From Triplophysa rosa (Eukaryota; Chordata; Actinopteri; Cypriniformes; Nemacheilidae), in NCBI RefSeq assembly GCF_024868665.1, contig NC_079891.1, positions 25,520,103 to 25,584,102 of the forward strand: a stretch of 64,000 bases of DNA, given 5' to 3'. Made by a program: the position numbers and the translations under genes. How positions within the stretch are numbered: the first letter of the stretch is position 1; every line of letters begins with the position of its first letter. This document shows positions 1 to 12,029 of the stretch, in pieces. The notes beneath the pieces are model-generated. The model was not told the DNA's origin. It worked only from the letters and a program-made list of their open reading frames with translations, and did not search any database.

Positions 1-228
1 AAAATAAAAAAAAATAATAATTAAAAATAATTAAAAATGGACACAAAAAATAATAAATCAATTTAAAAAATGAAAAGAAAAGTTAAAGCTAAGATCAATA
101 ATAGCTAAAACGAATTATTTTGTTTTATCAAACCATTCATTCCTGTATTTATTTTCATATTATTACATTTATTCGTTTATATATTTATTTATTCATTTAT
201 TTATAATTTTTGCAGGTTTAGTCCTCCA

Positions 229-3200
229 TAGACCGCTCGTGGCTGCTGGATCGTACGTCAACGGCGGCACCGCCATATTAGTCGTGGCAACATTTCCATA
301 CAAGCAGGGTTCGAATGGAGGGGTGCTTGGGGCGGTCCCGGACCCCTCATAAGCCTTAAGGGACCTCTCATAAGGTCTAAAATAGTGAACTTGGGGGGTC
401 CCTGGATTTTCATTAAAACTAGACAACTAAGAACACAAAATTATTTTTTTGTCAAATTATCATACTAAAACAAAACGCTTTTGTCCATTATTTGTACAAA
501 TTTCATAAAACTAAATGTAATTTTTATCTGAAAAATCCATGCATGCTCAAGTGCGCCACACAGTGTTCAATGAAGATGAAGAATGTACAGAGATGTCGCA
601 GCAAGACACTGGCTGCGTGCGGATCCTCTCATATTGAAAGTGTTTATCTTAAAACTTGACAGTTAGCCTAGTATCATTTTGATATGCAAGTCTTTCTTTA
701 TGTCCAATGTTATCTCACATTGTAAAAACAGATGTCACACTGAGCCACTACAGGGACATACAGGTGGTGGAAAAATAGGAAAGGGAGTGAAAATATTTTG
801 CTCTCCCCAAAAGTGCGTTCCTTTGCAAAACTTTTGCGTTTCCTCAAGAATATTTTCCTTTCCCTCAGAAAACTTTTGCATTCCCCAGAGATTATTTTGC
901 TCTCCCTTCTGCAAACATGAGCTCCGACTTTGACCAGAAGGCTTCTGCTTTTGCCCAAAGGAATGACATTCGTTTTTCTTATCCTGCATGTTTTCATATA
1001 CTTGATCTACATTATCAGGAGATGAATCACGTTTAAAACGCGCTTCTGCATGAGGTGACGCATCCTCTCCCTCACTGGCTCCAATGATTTTTATTAATAT
1101 TCCAAAAAAAAAGGGAACAGCACTGCATTACAATAATATAAAGAACAAGAATCAAAGGACAAGAAAAAAATAAGGAAAATAAGAGGACAGGAAAATCTCA
1201 ATTAGTAAGAAAATGTTATCATACATTTTGAAAAACGTGTTATTCTTATTGCTATAAATAAATTTAAGAGATTACAATGAGTGAAATCTCAGCAAGAAAG
1301 ACATCAAACCTAGGCAAAATCTTATTAAATACATCTAGGCTGTCGGAGCCAATAGCCTAGTGGGCAGTGCTCTGACATGTGGCGCGGTTGCGCATCGGGC
1401 GACCCGGGTTCGATTCCGTCTTGTGGTCCTTTCCCGAACCCATCCACTTCGCTCTCCCACTTCGCTTCCTGTCCCCTCTAACAATAGCTGTACAATTAAA
1501 GTCAACAACTAATCTTAAAAAAAAAGATCTAGGCTACAATGCAAAATAAAAAAATTACAGCAAGATCGATAGCATGGTCACTGCAAAAAAATATGTCTTT
1601 TAATCTCTCCCTCATGTGGATCTCTTTTAATGGATTATCAACATGTTAAAGACATTTATGCGTGTAATGTGGTCAAATTACTAAAATTATCCAAACTGTC
1701 ATGTGATTGATGCTTGTACTGGCAGCTCCGTCTGTTTTTTTTTTTGAAGACTGGTTAGGGGACCCCCCAAGAGCCTTGACACAATTCGAACACTGCATAC
1801 AAGCACATGGAAGTGTACGGTGGAGCTGCAGTTTTTCTGGATATACACACATTTATCAACCGATTTCAATATTACGGACTTAAGCGGAGTACGGAAACGT
1901 TTCATAATGAGGTATCGACGGTTAGACATTTATTATCATAAGTAACTCCATCATTTGGCTTTTTTTCTGCTTAAAGATTGAGTAGGCAATCCTGTCCAGA
2001 AACGTTTTTTGTCATGCTGGTTGGAAGTCTCTTAACATCCTGATAGCAATCAATAAGTAAAGTGATATATTGGTCTTTTTATAATCATATATCGTCTGTG
2101 AAAGGTGTAGGACCAAAAAACGTTTGCCAAATCATTGCCCTCGGCGCGATTATAATCAGTGTTGCTTTTCCACGCTGGGAGCAACTACGGGAGTCAAGGG
2201 TTTCAAAGATGATGCCATGGTAACTTTTGGACAGGTAGGTACATGATATGATTCGATTTTGATGGGTTTTGATTATGTTGTTTATGTAGTTTGTGGACTT
2301 TATGTATTACATCGTTAATACATCTAATCCCGCTTTAAAGCTGTTGTTTACGGTAGCGGTTTTCGCTATTGTAGTAACGTTATTTACTTTGTACTGTAAT
2401 GAACTGTTGAATGAGACATGATTTAATTGGAATAGATCCAAGAGCTTCTGGTTTGTGCGCGTTCATGTGTTTTGGAGGAGGCGTGGCTTTGGACGGCGAT
2501 TCGCATGGAGGGTGGGATCATGATTTCAGTGCTAGCAGGCTAAAGTTAGCATCTTACAAAATCGTCTATTCCGCCTTTAATTATTGTGGCGACACCCCTA
2601 ATGTGCTATATTTTAAGGTAGATGAAATGTACATGATCAGAATACAGCTCGTTCACTTTGAAATACTGCTGGGATAAATTGAAATGGTTTGTCTCATGTA
2701 TTACTGTATGCAATTTCATATTCATAATGTACGATTGTATTATGTGTTTTACAAATATCACATAAATGTTTCACTGCTGTAACTGTTTTACTGAATCCAT
2801 AAGGACCATCTATTATCTTTAAAATGGTCTGTTTTTGAGTATATCTGTATGCTGTGTAAACGAGCTCCAGCTGTGTTCTTAACTGGAGCTCAAGAAAAGC
2901 TAAAATGATGACACAAGAAGCAATTTCCCCAATAATAATCTTGATTTTTTTTCAGATGTAACGTAAATAAATTAATATTACCTTGGATGTTTTGTTTGAT
3001 GATTCAAATAAAACGTTTCTTCATACCATCTCAAGATGTCTGTGTTTTATTCTCGATTAATATTTTAACGCGGTTATTTTTATGTATAATGCTGTTGTTT
3101 GTCTTGCATATTCATAACATATCACCAAACATGTTCTATATAATGTACTTCCAAGAATAACAGGCACAATGAATAAATTATTCACAATTTCCTGTAACAA

Positions 3201-3447
3201 AGATTTATTTTTCTAAGTCTAAATATTGAGATTTTAAGTATCTAGAGACATGATGTTTTGTGCTCCACATACATCGCAAATCCTTGAAATTTGTTAAGAA
3301 ATGTAAACGTTATTGTACTTTTAATGCCGAAAAGGCGCAGCTCCCCCGTTTACTTGCATTTGTTTACATGCTAATCATGCCACAACCAATATGGCGGCAC
3401 CGTTGACGTATCGCAGCAGCTGACCAAAGCAGCCAATGCGCGGTCTA
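229..3447. mobile_element. Probable DNA transposon with imperfect inverted ends, TA-flanked
   Basis: The left end (from GACCGC at 231, through TACGTCAACGG and CGCCATATT, to about 290) is repeated inverted at about 3380-3446 (AATATGGCGGCACCGTTGACGTA ending GCGGTC; the core shared run is under 20 bases). Both outer edges abut TA. The two arms match over about 70 bp with small indels. The interior has no recognisable transposase; its ORFs look fortuitous. A SINE has inserted at 1342-1526. The class is not assigned. The first 200 bases of the window are A/T-rich with no feature. Confidence 0.45.
1342..1526 (+). mobile_element. tRNA-derived SINE with 9-bp target-site duplication
   Basis: The head carries tRNA-like promoter boxes (TAGCCTAGTGGGCAG as A box, GGGTTCGATTCC as B box). 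A non-tRNA body follows, rich in TCCCACTTCGCTTCCTG, and then a 3' A-run. The flanking ATCTAGGCT at 1333-1341 and 1527-1535 is a clean target-site duplication. It differs from the SINEs at 46212 and 49303 because it ends in poly(A) rather than the L2-type tail. Confidence 0.85.
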
Positions 3448-3949
3448 GTTATTTCTTATGTCTATGTGTTTGACGATAGCTTCACTCAAACTGTAAAGTG
3501 CTCGTAAAATAAACTCAAAGAGAAACTCTGGAGATTAATTTGATGTGTTTTATATCCTCATACAGTGCAGACGCAGACAAATCCTCGACCATCACTCATG
3601 TAGTGTGTTAATCTGTGCACCTCATTCACTCAGTCACGCAGAACAGTCAGATGACATATTTAAATAACAGGATTCCGCGTCCGCATCTAGTTATATGGAC
3701 TCAAAGCACAACGACGACAAACGCAGTTCACACAAACACACAGCTCTGTCTAATCTAATGCACCTATTCGTATTATTCTTAGCACAGACCGATTTTTTCG
3801 TAGCACTGTTAATTTTTTTCCAAGTTACTTGTCCGGTCGGGAAAGTAAAATTCTCTCTCACTTACCCATGCAAAACATTAACTTGTCCCGGACAAGCGTT
3901 TATGTCGAGCCCTGAATTAAGGTATCATTCTGCATTAGCACATACTCAC

Positions 3950-4114
3950 TTTGTGAACACAGTCCGCCTGTGCAGTTCTCTGTGGTCTGAGCATCTCCTT
4001 CACACATCTTGCCTCTGTGTCGGGGTGGCGGCACATTACACTCCCTCCATCGCTGCCTCTCACATTGGACGTTACACAGCGTCCACTCAGCCCACTCCTC
4101 CCAGACTCCATCCA
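3950..4114 (-). CDS. unc5d: unc5d exon: thrombospondin type 1 repeat 2
   Basis: This 165-nt exon has acceptor CTCTGCAG ending at 4115 and donor A|GTGAGT from 3949. It reads [20 protein letters not shown], then [20 protein letters not shown] and [15 protein letters not shown]. This is the second UNC5 TSP1 repeat, with six cysteines, the VW-EW-EW tryptophan ladder and an NCT glycosylation sequon. The PPPR-GK-CEG-Q-ENCT-GLC pattern agrees with UNC5D, but the centre ([13 protein letters not shown]) is fairly diverged. It ends in phase 1 towards the juxtamembrane exon, which is not visible in the last 3.9 kb on the left and must lie outside the window. Confidence 0.92.
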
Positions 4115-4611
4115 CTGCAGAGAACACCACAGGGTTGCCATTAAAAAAAAAGACCAGCTGTTCTGAGCATTAACCACAATTCACAAGAGAACTTGAGATT
4201 TCTGGAGACTTCATTAAAAGTATTTTAAAGGGATTAATTGTATGAAATGGTGCCATTTTTTAGCACGCTGGTAGGATTACATAAACCATTCTTCAGAAAA
4301 GTTTTGAAGATTTTTTAACCATGGACACTTTTTGCCCTGTGAATAAATGTTCCCAAAACATTTTTCACACTTTCACTAGTTTAATCAACTTCTTTAACAG
4401 TGTATATGTATATGCAATCTATGGTTTATTTCTGTAGTACACGTACACAAATTATTGAGACATGTTCATTTTCTAAAGCGTTAAGAATATTTCCAGCATT
4501 TCCATCATCATTCAAATGATTACATCTGACACCATTTACAGTGTTTGACAGCATTGGTCTAATGCACACAATTAATTAACATTGATTAATTTTTATATGT
4601 CTTTATACAGA

Positions 4612-5179
4612 TGTCATGGCTCTGCTTCCTTAGTCATGCTTTTCTTGGTCCTGTAGCAGAGCCATGGCAAAGCCTTTGGTTATGTGTGGAGAGAAACATA
4701 TTATTGTCCTTTTGGCAATGGTATGCGTTTCTCTCCAGTGTCTCGTCATTGGCCCCGCTCATCTCGTTTCCTCATTATCCTTCCCTGAGTGTTTGATTAA
4801 CCACACCTGCCCCATGTCGTTATCCCTTGTTTGTCTTTCCTTTAAATACTCTCTTGTTTCTTTGTCCTGTGCTCGTGCATTGTATATGGTGTCTTTGGTG
4901 GTGTTCCTTGTTTATTGTATCCTGTGGTTTCCTGTGTCTCCCGTGCTCGTGGTCCGTTTGGAGTGTCCTGTCAGTCTTAGTAAGTGTTTAGTTTGGTTTA
5001 TCTAGTGTTGTTTATTTTCAGTTTAGTGTTAGTTAGTAGTCGTCCTGTCATTATCTTGTTGTATTGTGTTTTCCCCATCGTGGGTTTTTGTTTTGTGTTT
5101 CTTGTAAATAAAGTCTTGTTTTTGTTAACCTCATTCCCCGCTGCCTGCAATTGGGTTCTTCTGCACACTTTTCATGACA
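4612..5179 (+). mobile_element. Solo LTR (copy A)
   Basis: It begins TGTCATGGC and ends CATGACA (TGTCA/TGACA inverted tips), flanked by a 5-bp duplication ACAGA (4607-4611 and 5180-5184). Inside are a TATA-like TTTAAATACTC and an AATAAA signal near 5107. The same family occurs at 44633-45181. No internal gag-pol region is attached, so it is a solo LTR. Short ORFs inside are not genes. Confidence 0.75.
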
Positions 5180-5293
5180 ACAGACATAACGTCAGCTTGA
5201 CTGGAAATGGTGCACAAAAATCCCACCAAGACTTACTTTTGTCTCCTTGGTAACCAATTATGTGAACTTGATATCATATCAAACCATATCAGG

Positions 5294-5450
5294 TTGGCAG
5301 TATTGGGGAGTAACTAGTTACATGTAATGGCGTTACGTAATTTAATTACAAAATAAAAGTAATTGTAATTCATTAATTTCAATGCTATTCTGATGCTTTT
5401 GATTTGTTCTCATTTGAAGCCTTCAATGCCGAACCCGAGGAAGCATCTGC
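5294..5450 (+). repeat. hAT-like terminal fragment
   Basis: The stretch starting CAGTATTGGGGAGTAACTAG and continuing GTTACATGTAATGGCGTTACG resembles the end of a widespread teleost hAT-type repeat. No matching opposite end was found, so it is a fragment with an uncertain right limit. Confidence 0.5.
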
Positions 5451-5869
5451 AGGTCAATAACTTAACCTTTCTTTATTTAAAGCACACAGTTTTGTCGTTA
5501 TTGTGAGTGTACACAAATAAAAGTAGACCCTTTAGTTTAGAATGTTTTTGCCAACTTAGGATCTAGTTCCCCCAACATGTTATAGTTATACACACTGTAG
5601 AAATAAACCTTTTTTGGATTTTATAAATAAATAATAAATAAATATTTTGTGGATTTTCAGGCCACTCCATGGCTGTTGAAGCTTGTTTAAATGAGTGTGC
5701 TGAAGCAAATACGTAACAGTGTCAGGTTGAACATTTAAACTCATATTGCTCATTCAGCATAATTTTTTGATATGTTTATTACAGAAAAGAATACGTTGCC
5801 TAATTGGACAGTTGCCCAAGAAGTATAGGGAGTTAATTAAAAGTTTAAAAAGACCAAACAGATCTTGCC

Positions 5870-6162
5870 CCCCATTGTCTCCCATAGTAGGAAAACATTT
5901 TTGTTCTTTTGAACACAAAAGACATTTTGAAGAATGTAGGACAGCAAATAGTTCTGGGGCACTTTTGACTACCATTCTATTTTTTCCTACTATGGTAGTC
6001 AATGGGGGGGCAAAATCTGTCTGGTTATAAGCATTCATAAGTATTCTAAGCATTCTATATTTCTCTGTGTTCATCAGAACAAAAAAAAATACAAATTTGG
6101 AACAACTCGAAGGTGAATAAATGATGACAGAACTTTTATTTTTGGGTGAAGTATCCCTTTAA
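5870..6162. repeat. TTAA-type cyprinid MITE, left end truncated
   Basis: The intact right end is TTTTTGGGTGAAGTATCCCTTTAA, ending in TTAA at 6159-6162. The two inner inverted arms carry the family words CCCATAGTAGGAAAA and CCTACTATGGTAGTCAATGG. The left end (GGGATAGTTCACCC in other copies) is missing. It is one of seven copies in the window. Confidence 0.75.
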
Positions 6163-6483
6163 CTGTAAACATTTGAGCAATGTGTTATTTAATTAAAGTA
6201 TTTAAATCAAGTTGTTTATTAATTCTTAATAAATAACAGAGCTGTCTAAAAGTAAAGAGAACAACAGCTAAATGCATTATCTGTGAATTTCTTACTACAA
6301 ATAGATTTTTCAGAGCCATCCAATATAAAGGGTGCATAGGGTTAGGGTTGCGTTATAGGGTGCATTATAAAAATGTATTTTATCCCTAATTGTTTAATTT
6401 GTTTTCTTAATTGTCCTCACACATGACACTATATACTAAACTGTGTACACAGCAGTGACAATTATACTAATTTCACATTTGTG

Positions 6484-6631
6484 CTTCAGTTATGGTTTCC
6501 CATAGAAACCACATTGTAGAGAATATTATACTTTATTATTATTATGAAATGGAGTGAATGGAGTTGTTTCTAATAATAATAAAGTATAGTATTCTCTACA
6601 ATGTGGTTTCTATGGGAAACCATAACTGAAG
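6484..6631. repeat. Near-perfect 61-bp inverted repeat (hairpin) in the unc5d intron
   Basis: Arm 6484-6544 (starting CTTCAGTTATGGTTTCCC) and arm 6571-6631 (ending GGGAAACCATAACTGAAG) are reverse complements with a single mismatch, around 26 bp of unpaired loop. No target-site duplication is obvious, and the arms resemble no family I recognise. It lies between the two thrombospondin exons. Confidence 0.9.
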
Positions 6632-6903
6632 ATTCACTAATATAATAGATCAATATTAATAAACAAATCTAGTTATGACAGAAAATGTATTCCTTCATAG
6701 TTCTAGAAGATTAAGATCATGTACAAACATGGGGCATAATTCACTTATTGTAAGTTTTAAAGAACAAATTGTAAATTCCCATCCCCAATCTATAATGAAT
6801 GTCAAACACAGCTATTAAAAATGAAAAAGACACTAAAACTGAGCTTAGATGCTGCAGAACAGCCACAAAGCAGGAATATACTGAAGTTCACAATGAGTCT
6901 GAC

Positions 6904-7071
6904 CTGGGCAGAGGGCATTGCAAGTGATCTTTTGCACAGACATGCCCTCACAGAACGCTCCTCCGTTCAGAGGGGCCGGGTTAGTACAGGTGCGAGAACG
7001 TTTCTGAACTCCTCTTCCACAGTTCACGCTGCATGGAGACCATTCAGTCCACAAAGACCAAACACCATTAA
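6904..7071 (-). CDS. unc5d: unc5d exon: thrombospondin type 1 repeat 1
   Basis: This 168-nt exon encodes one complete TSP1 repeat. The acceptor CTCTGCAG ends at 7072 and the donor CCCAG|GTCAGA starts at 6903. It reads [20 protein letters not shown], then [20 protein letters not shown] and [16 protein letters not shown]. All six cysteines and the WxxWxxW tryptophan ladder (W-SLW-TEW, a known C-mannosylation motif in this domain) are intact. [19 protein letters not shown] is the UNC5 signature. It enters and leaves in phase 1, joining the second repeat at 4114. In the receptor this domain lies between Ig2 and the membrane. A GA microsatellite abuts the intron side of the acceptor. Confidence 0.95.
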
Positions 7072-7076
7072 CTGCA

Positions 7077-7099
7077 GAGAGAGAGAGAGAGAGAGAGAT
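7077..7099. repeat. GA microsatellite
   Basis: A run of GA dinucleotides lies directly upstream (gene orientation) of the acceptor of the first thrombospondin exon, where its CT-rich complement contributes the polypyrimidine tract. Confidence 0.9.
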
Positions 7100-7250
7100 C
7101 TGCTGAATAAGACAACACTTTAAAAGGACAAGACAACCTTACTCTGACCCTGCCAGACGAACTACGAAGCTAAGTATGTCTTCTCTTGCATCTGAGCCGG
7201 CTGGACTTTTTGTAGTCTAACTTTGAGTCTTAGCTGTAGAATCGATAGCA

Positions 7251-7671
7251 TTGCCAACATCTATTTTAATAACAGAAGTGATGGTGCTTCTCTGCTCTTT
7301 CTCCTCCGGTATATCTGCCATGCACTACCAGGACAAGATTAACAGTACTGACACCAGCAAACTATTTGCGTTGTTCTCCTCCATCCTCCGTCCTGCCCAC
7401 CTCCTGCCTCCACCTGTCCGACTGCTCATGGCTCTGCCACTTTCTCAACTAACAAGGAGACAACCATCAGCAACAAGTTCTCAGCTTTTGACACTTATAA
7501 ACAGACACAAGCACACAACACAACTTATTCTCTCCTCTCCTCAAAACTTCTTCACTCCAACTGCCCTACTACAACCTGATCCCCATCTCTTTTCAGCTTC
7601 TACAAGCCATGTCTCAGATGTGTTTATGATGTTAGTAAGAACATACATCACTGGCATCTTTCCAGCCAGTT
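7251..7671 (+). pseudogene. L2-like LINE fragment broken by the assembly gap
   Basis: The plus-strand frame reads HYQDKINSTDTSKLFALFSS and then ILRPAHLLPPP. It parallels YYHAKINNSPDSRTLFKTFS in the region between endonuclease and reverse transcriptase of the LINE at 17667-20402. Further on, TYITGIFPAS echoes SSLTTGAFPT of the same LINE. The middle is diverged. It stops at the N run, with no reverse transcriptase after it. Confidence 0.6.
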
Positions 7672-7771
7672 NNNNNNNNNNNNNNNNNNNNNNNNNNNNN
7701 NNNNNNNNNNNNNNNNNNNNNNNNNNNNNNNNNNNNNNNNNNNNNNNNNNNNNNNNNNNNNNNNNNNNNNN
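7672..7771. other. Assembly gap (100 N)
   Basis: Exactly 100 N, the usual placeholder for a gap of unknown length. It interrupts an L2-like LINE fragment on its left; the right side resumes in different DNA. It lies in the unc5d interval where the second Ig2 exon is expected. Confidence 0.98.
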
Positions 7772-9724
7772 AGGTCAAAGCAAGTGGGCGGTCCCTCGCA
7801 ACGTGGGTGGTCCGGAAGTAATTCACCCCTCCCCCTCCTCTGCAAAGGTCAATGACCCCATCAATCGTACCTGTCAATCATTTTGACACTATGACCCCCA
7901 TATATACTACTGACAGATTATGACTTCAAAGGGCCCCGGGGCCAGTTACCTCCAAGGACCCCCCTTCCACTATTTTTCCTGTTCTTTCCCTTAGCTGCGC
8001 ATTCAGTTATAGAAAAAGAAAGTTAAGATGATCATAAATATTCAAACCATTCTTGCTCTGCGTCAAATGCCTGCACTATACGTTAAAAACAATATGTACA
8101 GGGTATACAGAAACGAGTTATAGGAATATCATTTTCTATTATTTTTTATTATAAATTGTTTTCTCTTACTTTCAGCAAACTGTGTAAGTGTGTAAGATTT
8201 GACAGTTAAAATGTTCATGCTAAAAAAGACTATTGCTCTCTCCATGCCATTGTTTATTAAAAATAATCAATTTTTAAAAGTGATGGAGGGCTTTACATTT
8301 TTTCTTTCTTCCTTTGTTTCATGCATGATTTTACCTTCAACCTATATGGAAGATGGACAGTTAATAATTGTATGTACACGTGCAAATTTGTATTTACAAA
8401 TGTGTCTATATCTGTGCACTGAAATCATGATCTGTCACCTCAACAAATTCTCTGTGTGCGCGCAAGTATATTTGTAAAAGTTAGTTGCTGCCTTACATTT
8501 TTAAATTGACTCAAATTAAGAAGTAATTTCAATTTACATTAAGTGGCTTAAAACATCAAGTTGATTCTTGTATTTGAAAAATAAAGTGGCTACCTTAATT
8601 TAATAAGTTAAAGTAACATATGTTGCCATGCCTTGTTGATCATGTCATTTTTACAGTGTATTCATAGGGCCCAGTAGTAACAGGAGTGCCAGGGAGCCCT
8701 CACAGATGAAGAGCCTTGTCTAAGAAGCCTTGTATAGGCTATGGGACCCATATATTAAATATAAATAATCATTTGTTTTCATTGTTTTGGGGTTTTCTGT
8801 ACCAAACTGGATGGCACAACCTTGAAGCTGCAGGGCCCCCTCGGGCTCATGCTAGTCAAGGGCCACTGGGCACTGGCCCCATTGGCCCGGTCAGTAGTCC
8901 ATCCCTGTACCAGACAGCATTAGGTTTGGAACAACTGTGTTTGGAAGGAAAAAATGTATCTGGTCTAGGTTTTTTTATAATTATGACTCACACCATGACA
9001 CACTCGGTAAAAAAATGCACAGTTAAGCATGTGATCAGCGTTTTAGAGATAATGTGGGTTATTCTGTGATCTGCAGTAGCTGCAGTGGTGTAATCTCCTA
9101 CCAGCACTCATCACAGCACTTCAAGCTCTGGTCCATTTTCATCATTTCTGAGAATTACATTACACTTGTTTTTGTAATTCATAATAAAGACCAGTCTAGA
9201 TGCACCATGAGAATAATACATTGATGTCCTTGTGATGTTGCTGTATTAAGCTGTACAAAGACATTCAATATGGTGTGTAATGGTTGGTGGTGCACTTACC
9301 AACATTCAGCTCAAAGCGGAGCTATCATGCTATGTCATGCATTCTGACTTCTTTACACTGCTAAACATGCTGTCTTCTCATGCTTAACATGGTCAACTTG
9401 TAAAAAAAACGAGTTGGACATATGATGTAGTATTTCTGTACTTGATACACCCCCCTAGCACTCCAAATTGTTTCGGAAAGTTTTTTTTCTAATTCTGGAT
9501 CCCTGTGTCGTCCCTGTGATACGCAATCTTTAAATTAAATAAAATGAAAATATATGTGGGTGTAAGAAAGGAAAACCTTGTTAAAAGAACATAATTTAGC
9601 TGGACACTGAAAAACATTATATAGCCTATAAAATCGTATTATTTTTTTAAAAAGTCTTTTGAAAGTCACTATAATATAAACTAATACAAACGAATGCCTG
9701 CAACAACTATTGACTATCATGGAA
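7772..9724. other. Intronic DNA with degraded repeats, no gene
   Basis: No exon was recognised. About 8830-8910 resembles one terminus of a hAT-type element (GGGATGGACTACTGACC on the minus strand) with no clear partner; its other end may be in the gap. About 8487-8663 ends in TTTTTACAGTGTA, like a decayed CACTA-type end. The rest is featureless. Confidence 0.4.
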
Positions 9725-9729
9725 AAATT

Positions 9730-9999
9730 GCTTTATCAATTTCTTTGTTTTGTTGAACACATAAGAAGATATTTTGAAGAATGTAGGAAAGCAAACAGTT
9801 CCAAGGCACTGTTGTCTACCATTGTCATTTGTCTTACTATGGCAGTCAATGGTGGCCAAGAACTGTTTGGTTACAAGCATTCTGCAAAATATCTTTCTCT
9901 GTGTTCATCAGAACAATGAAATGTATACAGATTTGGAACAACTTGAGGGTGAGTAAATGAAGACAGGATTTTTTATTTTTGGGTGAACTGTCCTTTTAA
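9730..9999. repeat. TTAA-type cyprinid MITE, left end truncated
   Basis: It contains the family internal words (GAAGATATTTTGAAGAATGT, CTTACTATGGCAGTCAATGG) and the right end TTTTTGGGTGAACTGTCC, closing at TTAA (9996-9999). The left terminal segment is missing. Confidence 0.75.
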
Positions 10000-10070
10000 C
10001 CCCCAAAGGACATCTCTTCTCTGAATGATGACATTGGCAAGGCTTTCCGAAGAATTAAATTAAGCCCTCT

Positions 10071-12029
10071 AGGGCTCTACACTAACTTTTAGCATTGGTG
10101 CGCCTAACTTTTTTTCTTAGGTGCACCAGCACAAAAGTTAGGTGCACCTAAATTTTCGACCGCATCGCATTAAACACCGCATCGTTTTACCAGTTCACTT
10201 TTTTTTTAAATCACTGTCCATATAGGCAAAATTGACTTGTAAATGATTAACTAACAATCTGGTCAACATAAAGTTCTTTATTTGAAGCACAATTCTACAA
10301 GAAAGGTAACTTACTGAAAAAGTGTTGGTGCTTAAAGTGCTTCACTGAACTGAAATTTAAACTTAAAACATTTCAAGATAAATGGACCAGGGCCTGACAT
10401 AACCTGGGAGGTTGATGGCTCCGTGTCAGAGCATTGCTTATGATTTTCGGACGGATCAGGCCTTAACTTAACATTATTCACGAAAAAGTTGTCAATTGTT
10501 CTTTTCATCTTCTCTCATCATCCACTCTGTTTAACTGACGGGCCTATAGGCTCCTCACCTCTCTCTGTCTGACTGCAGCACACGCATTTTCACACGTACA
10601 CACCAGAGGTTGCGCTAGACTTTTTTATTGTCCGTCATTTTGACTGACAGGCTCGTAAAAAATCCGTCATAATCTATTATTACCCGTCACTATGGTGCAA
10701 GGTGGCGTTAGGTGGTAATTAGTATGTTCGTGACGTCATCACGCTGTACTTACATCTCGGAACTTGTTGTATTTTAATACAACTGAATGCCCAATAAAGC
10801 CGTTGTTGTTTATATTCATTTATATATTTAATGTTTTAATGTTTATGTACATATGTGATCTGGGAAAACCCAACACATGGTGCAAATTTATATATTACAG
10901 TTTTTGATACCATATTGAAGCCCTTTCCAAATCAGTTTTTATTTTGCTCATACCTTGTGTATGTAACAAAAGTTATGGCTGAGGTCGGCTGAAGCGCTAT
11001 GATTTTCAGGAACGGAATTTGGAGGAAAACGGGTTTAAAGTTAAGTGATGAAAATAAAAGCACAACAGTCCAGTATCACAAGTAAAAGTCACTTTAGAGT
11101 AGTAAAAGACTTACTCTAATAACAATTTAATAAAAAAATATTTCCCAGTGTTGAAGTCTATAAAAATACTGTACAAAACCGTTTGAATAAAACGAAAGTA
11201 AGGAAAATGGTGAGGGCACACTTACGAGAGCTCTGCCATTATCACTACACAACGAAACTCGCAAACATTGCGGACAACAACTAATAAGCAGTGAAGCAAG
11301 TTTTACCTTGTTTATCATGTGCATAGTGTCTGGACTTTTTATCATCCCTTGTATGTTTTGCGATCGGATAACTCCCGGTGCTGCAGACGGGGAGCTCTGT
11401 CATCTCACGAAAACATTGTATAAAAAACTTTGCATGCAGTAGTTTACACAGGACTGGCGGGAAATGTGCATTGCTACTCCTTCATTCTTCATGTTATGTG
11501 GTTTACTTTGATAGGTGAACGGTCTTTCTCACGTCCCAGTGCGACATCCGACGGGCTTTCCCAGATCGCATCACATATGTCTAGTCTGTAACAATGACGG
11601 GTGAAAACACGCACGTCCCTTCGCGAGCATATCACGCTCTAATGAAGGGTAACGAGTTACAAATAGCCCTCATTGTAATCCGTCAAAATGACGGACGGAC
11701 GGCCTTCAGATTTTTCCGTCACTGGTAAAAAAATCTGTCAATGACAGAGAATTTTCGTTTAACGCGACCTCTGGTACACACACTTACAGGAAAATCTGGA
11801 CCACGGCCAATCAGAGGGGGGTCCGCCCTTCACTATCTCTGATTGGTTTAGACCACGATATGGGCCTAATGTGTGTCTGTTGTTGAATCACAGGGAGACT
11901 TTCAGTCGCGGAGACTTTTTTTCTCCCTCGAACGGCTGGTCGCACTGGTGCGACCTCAGATTTTTCTTAGTCGCACCATTGAGAAATAAGGTCGCATGTG
12001 CGACCAAATTGGTCGCACTGTAGAGCCCT
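10071..12029. mobile_element. hAT-like element containing a second, nested hAT
   Basis: The ends are inverted: AGGGCTCTAC at 10071-10080 and GTAGAGCCCT at 12020-12029. Sub-terminal motifs are GGTGCGCC/GGTGCACC repeats on the left and GGTGCGACC/GGTCGCAC repeats on the right. GCCCTC is found on both outer sides, probably the target site. No transposase frame is visible. Without the inner insertion (10604-11773) it would be about 0.8 kb, a non-autonomous size. Confidence 0.65.
10604..11773. mobile_element. hAT element nested in another, with 8-bp duplication
   Basis: The inverted ends are CAGAGGTTGCGCTAGAC and the complement of GTTTAACGCGACCTCTG. They are flanked by an exact 8-bp duplication GTACACAC (10596-10603 and 11774-11781), the hAT signature. 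Sub-terminal regions repeat CCGTCATTTTGAC and GTCAAAATGACGG. No transposase ORF of useful length remains, so it is non-autonomous. Confidence 0.9.

Noticed and set aside
3695..4144. 149-codon plus-strand ORF
   Set aside because: It is antisense to the second thrombospondin exon, which has six cysteines, splice sites and family match.
5746..6074. Overlapping ORFs on both strands with similar peptides
   Set aside because: Product of the palindromic TTAA MITE, not coding.
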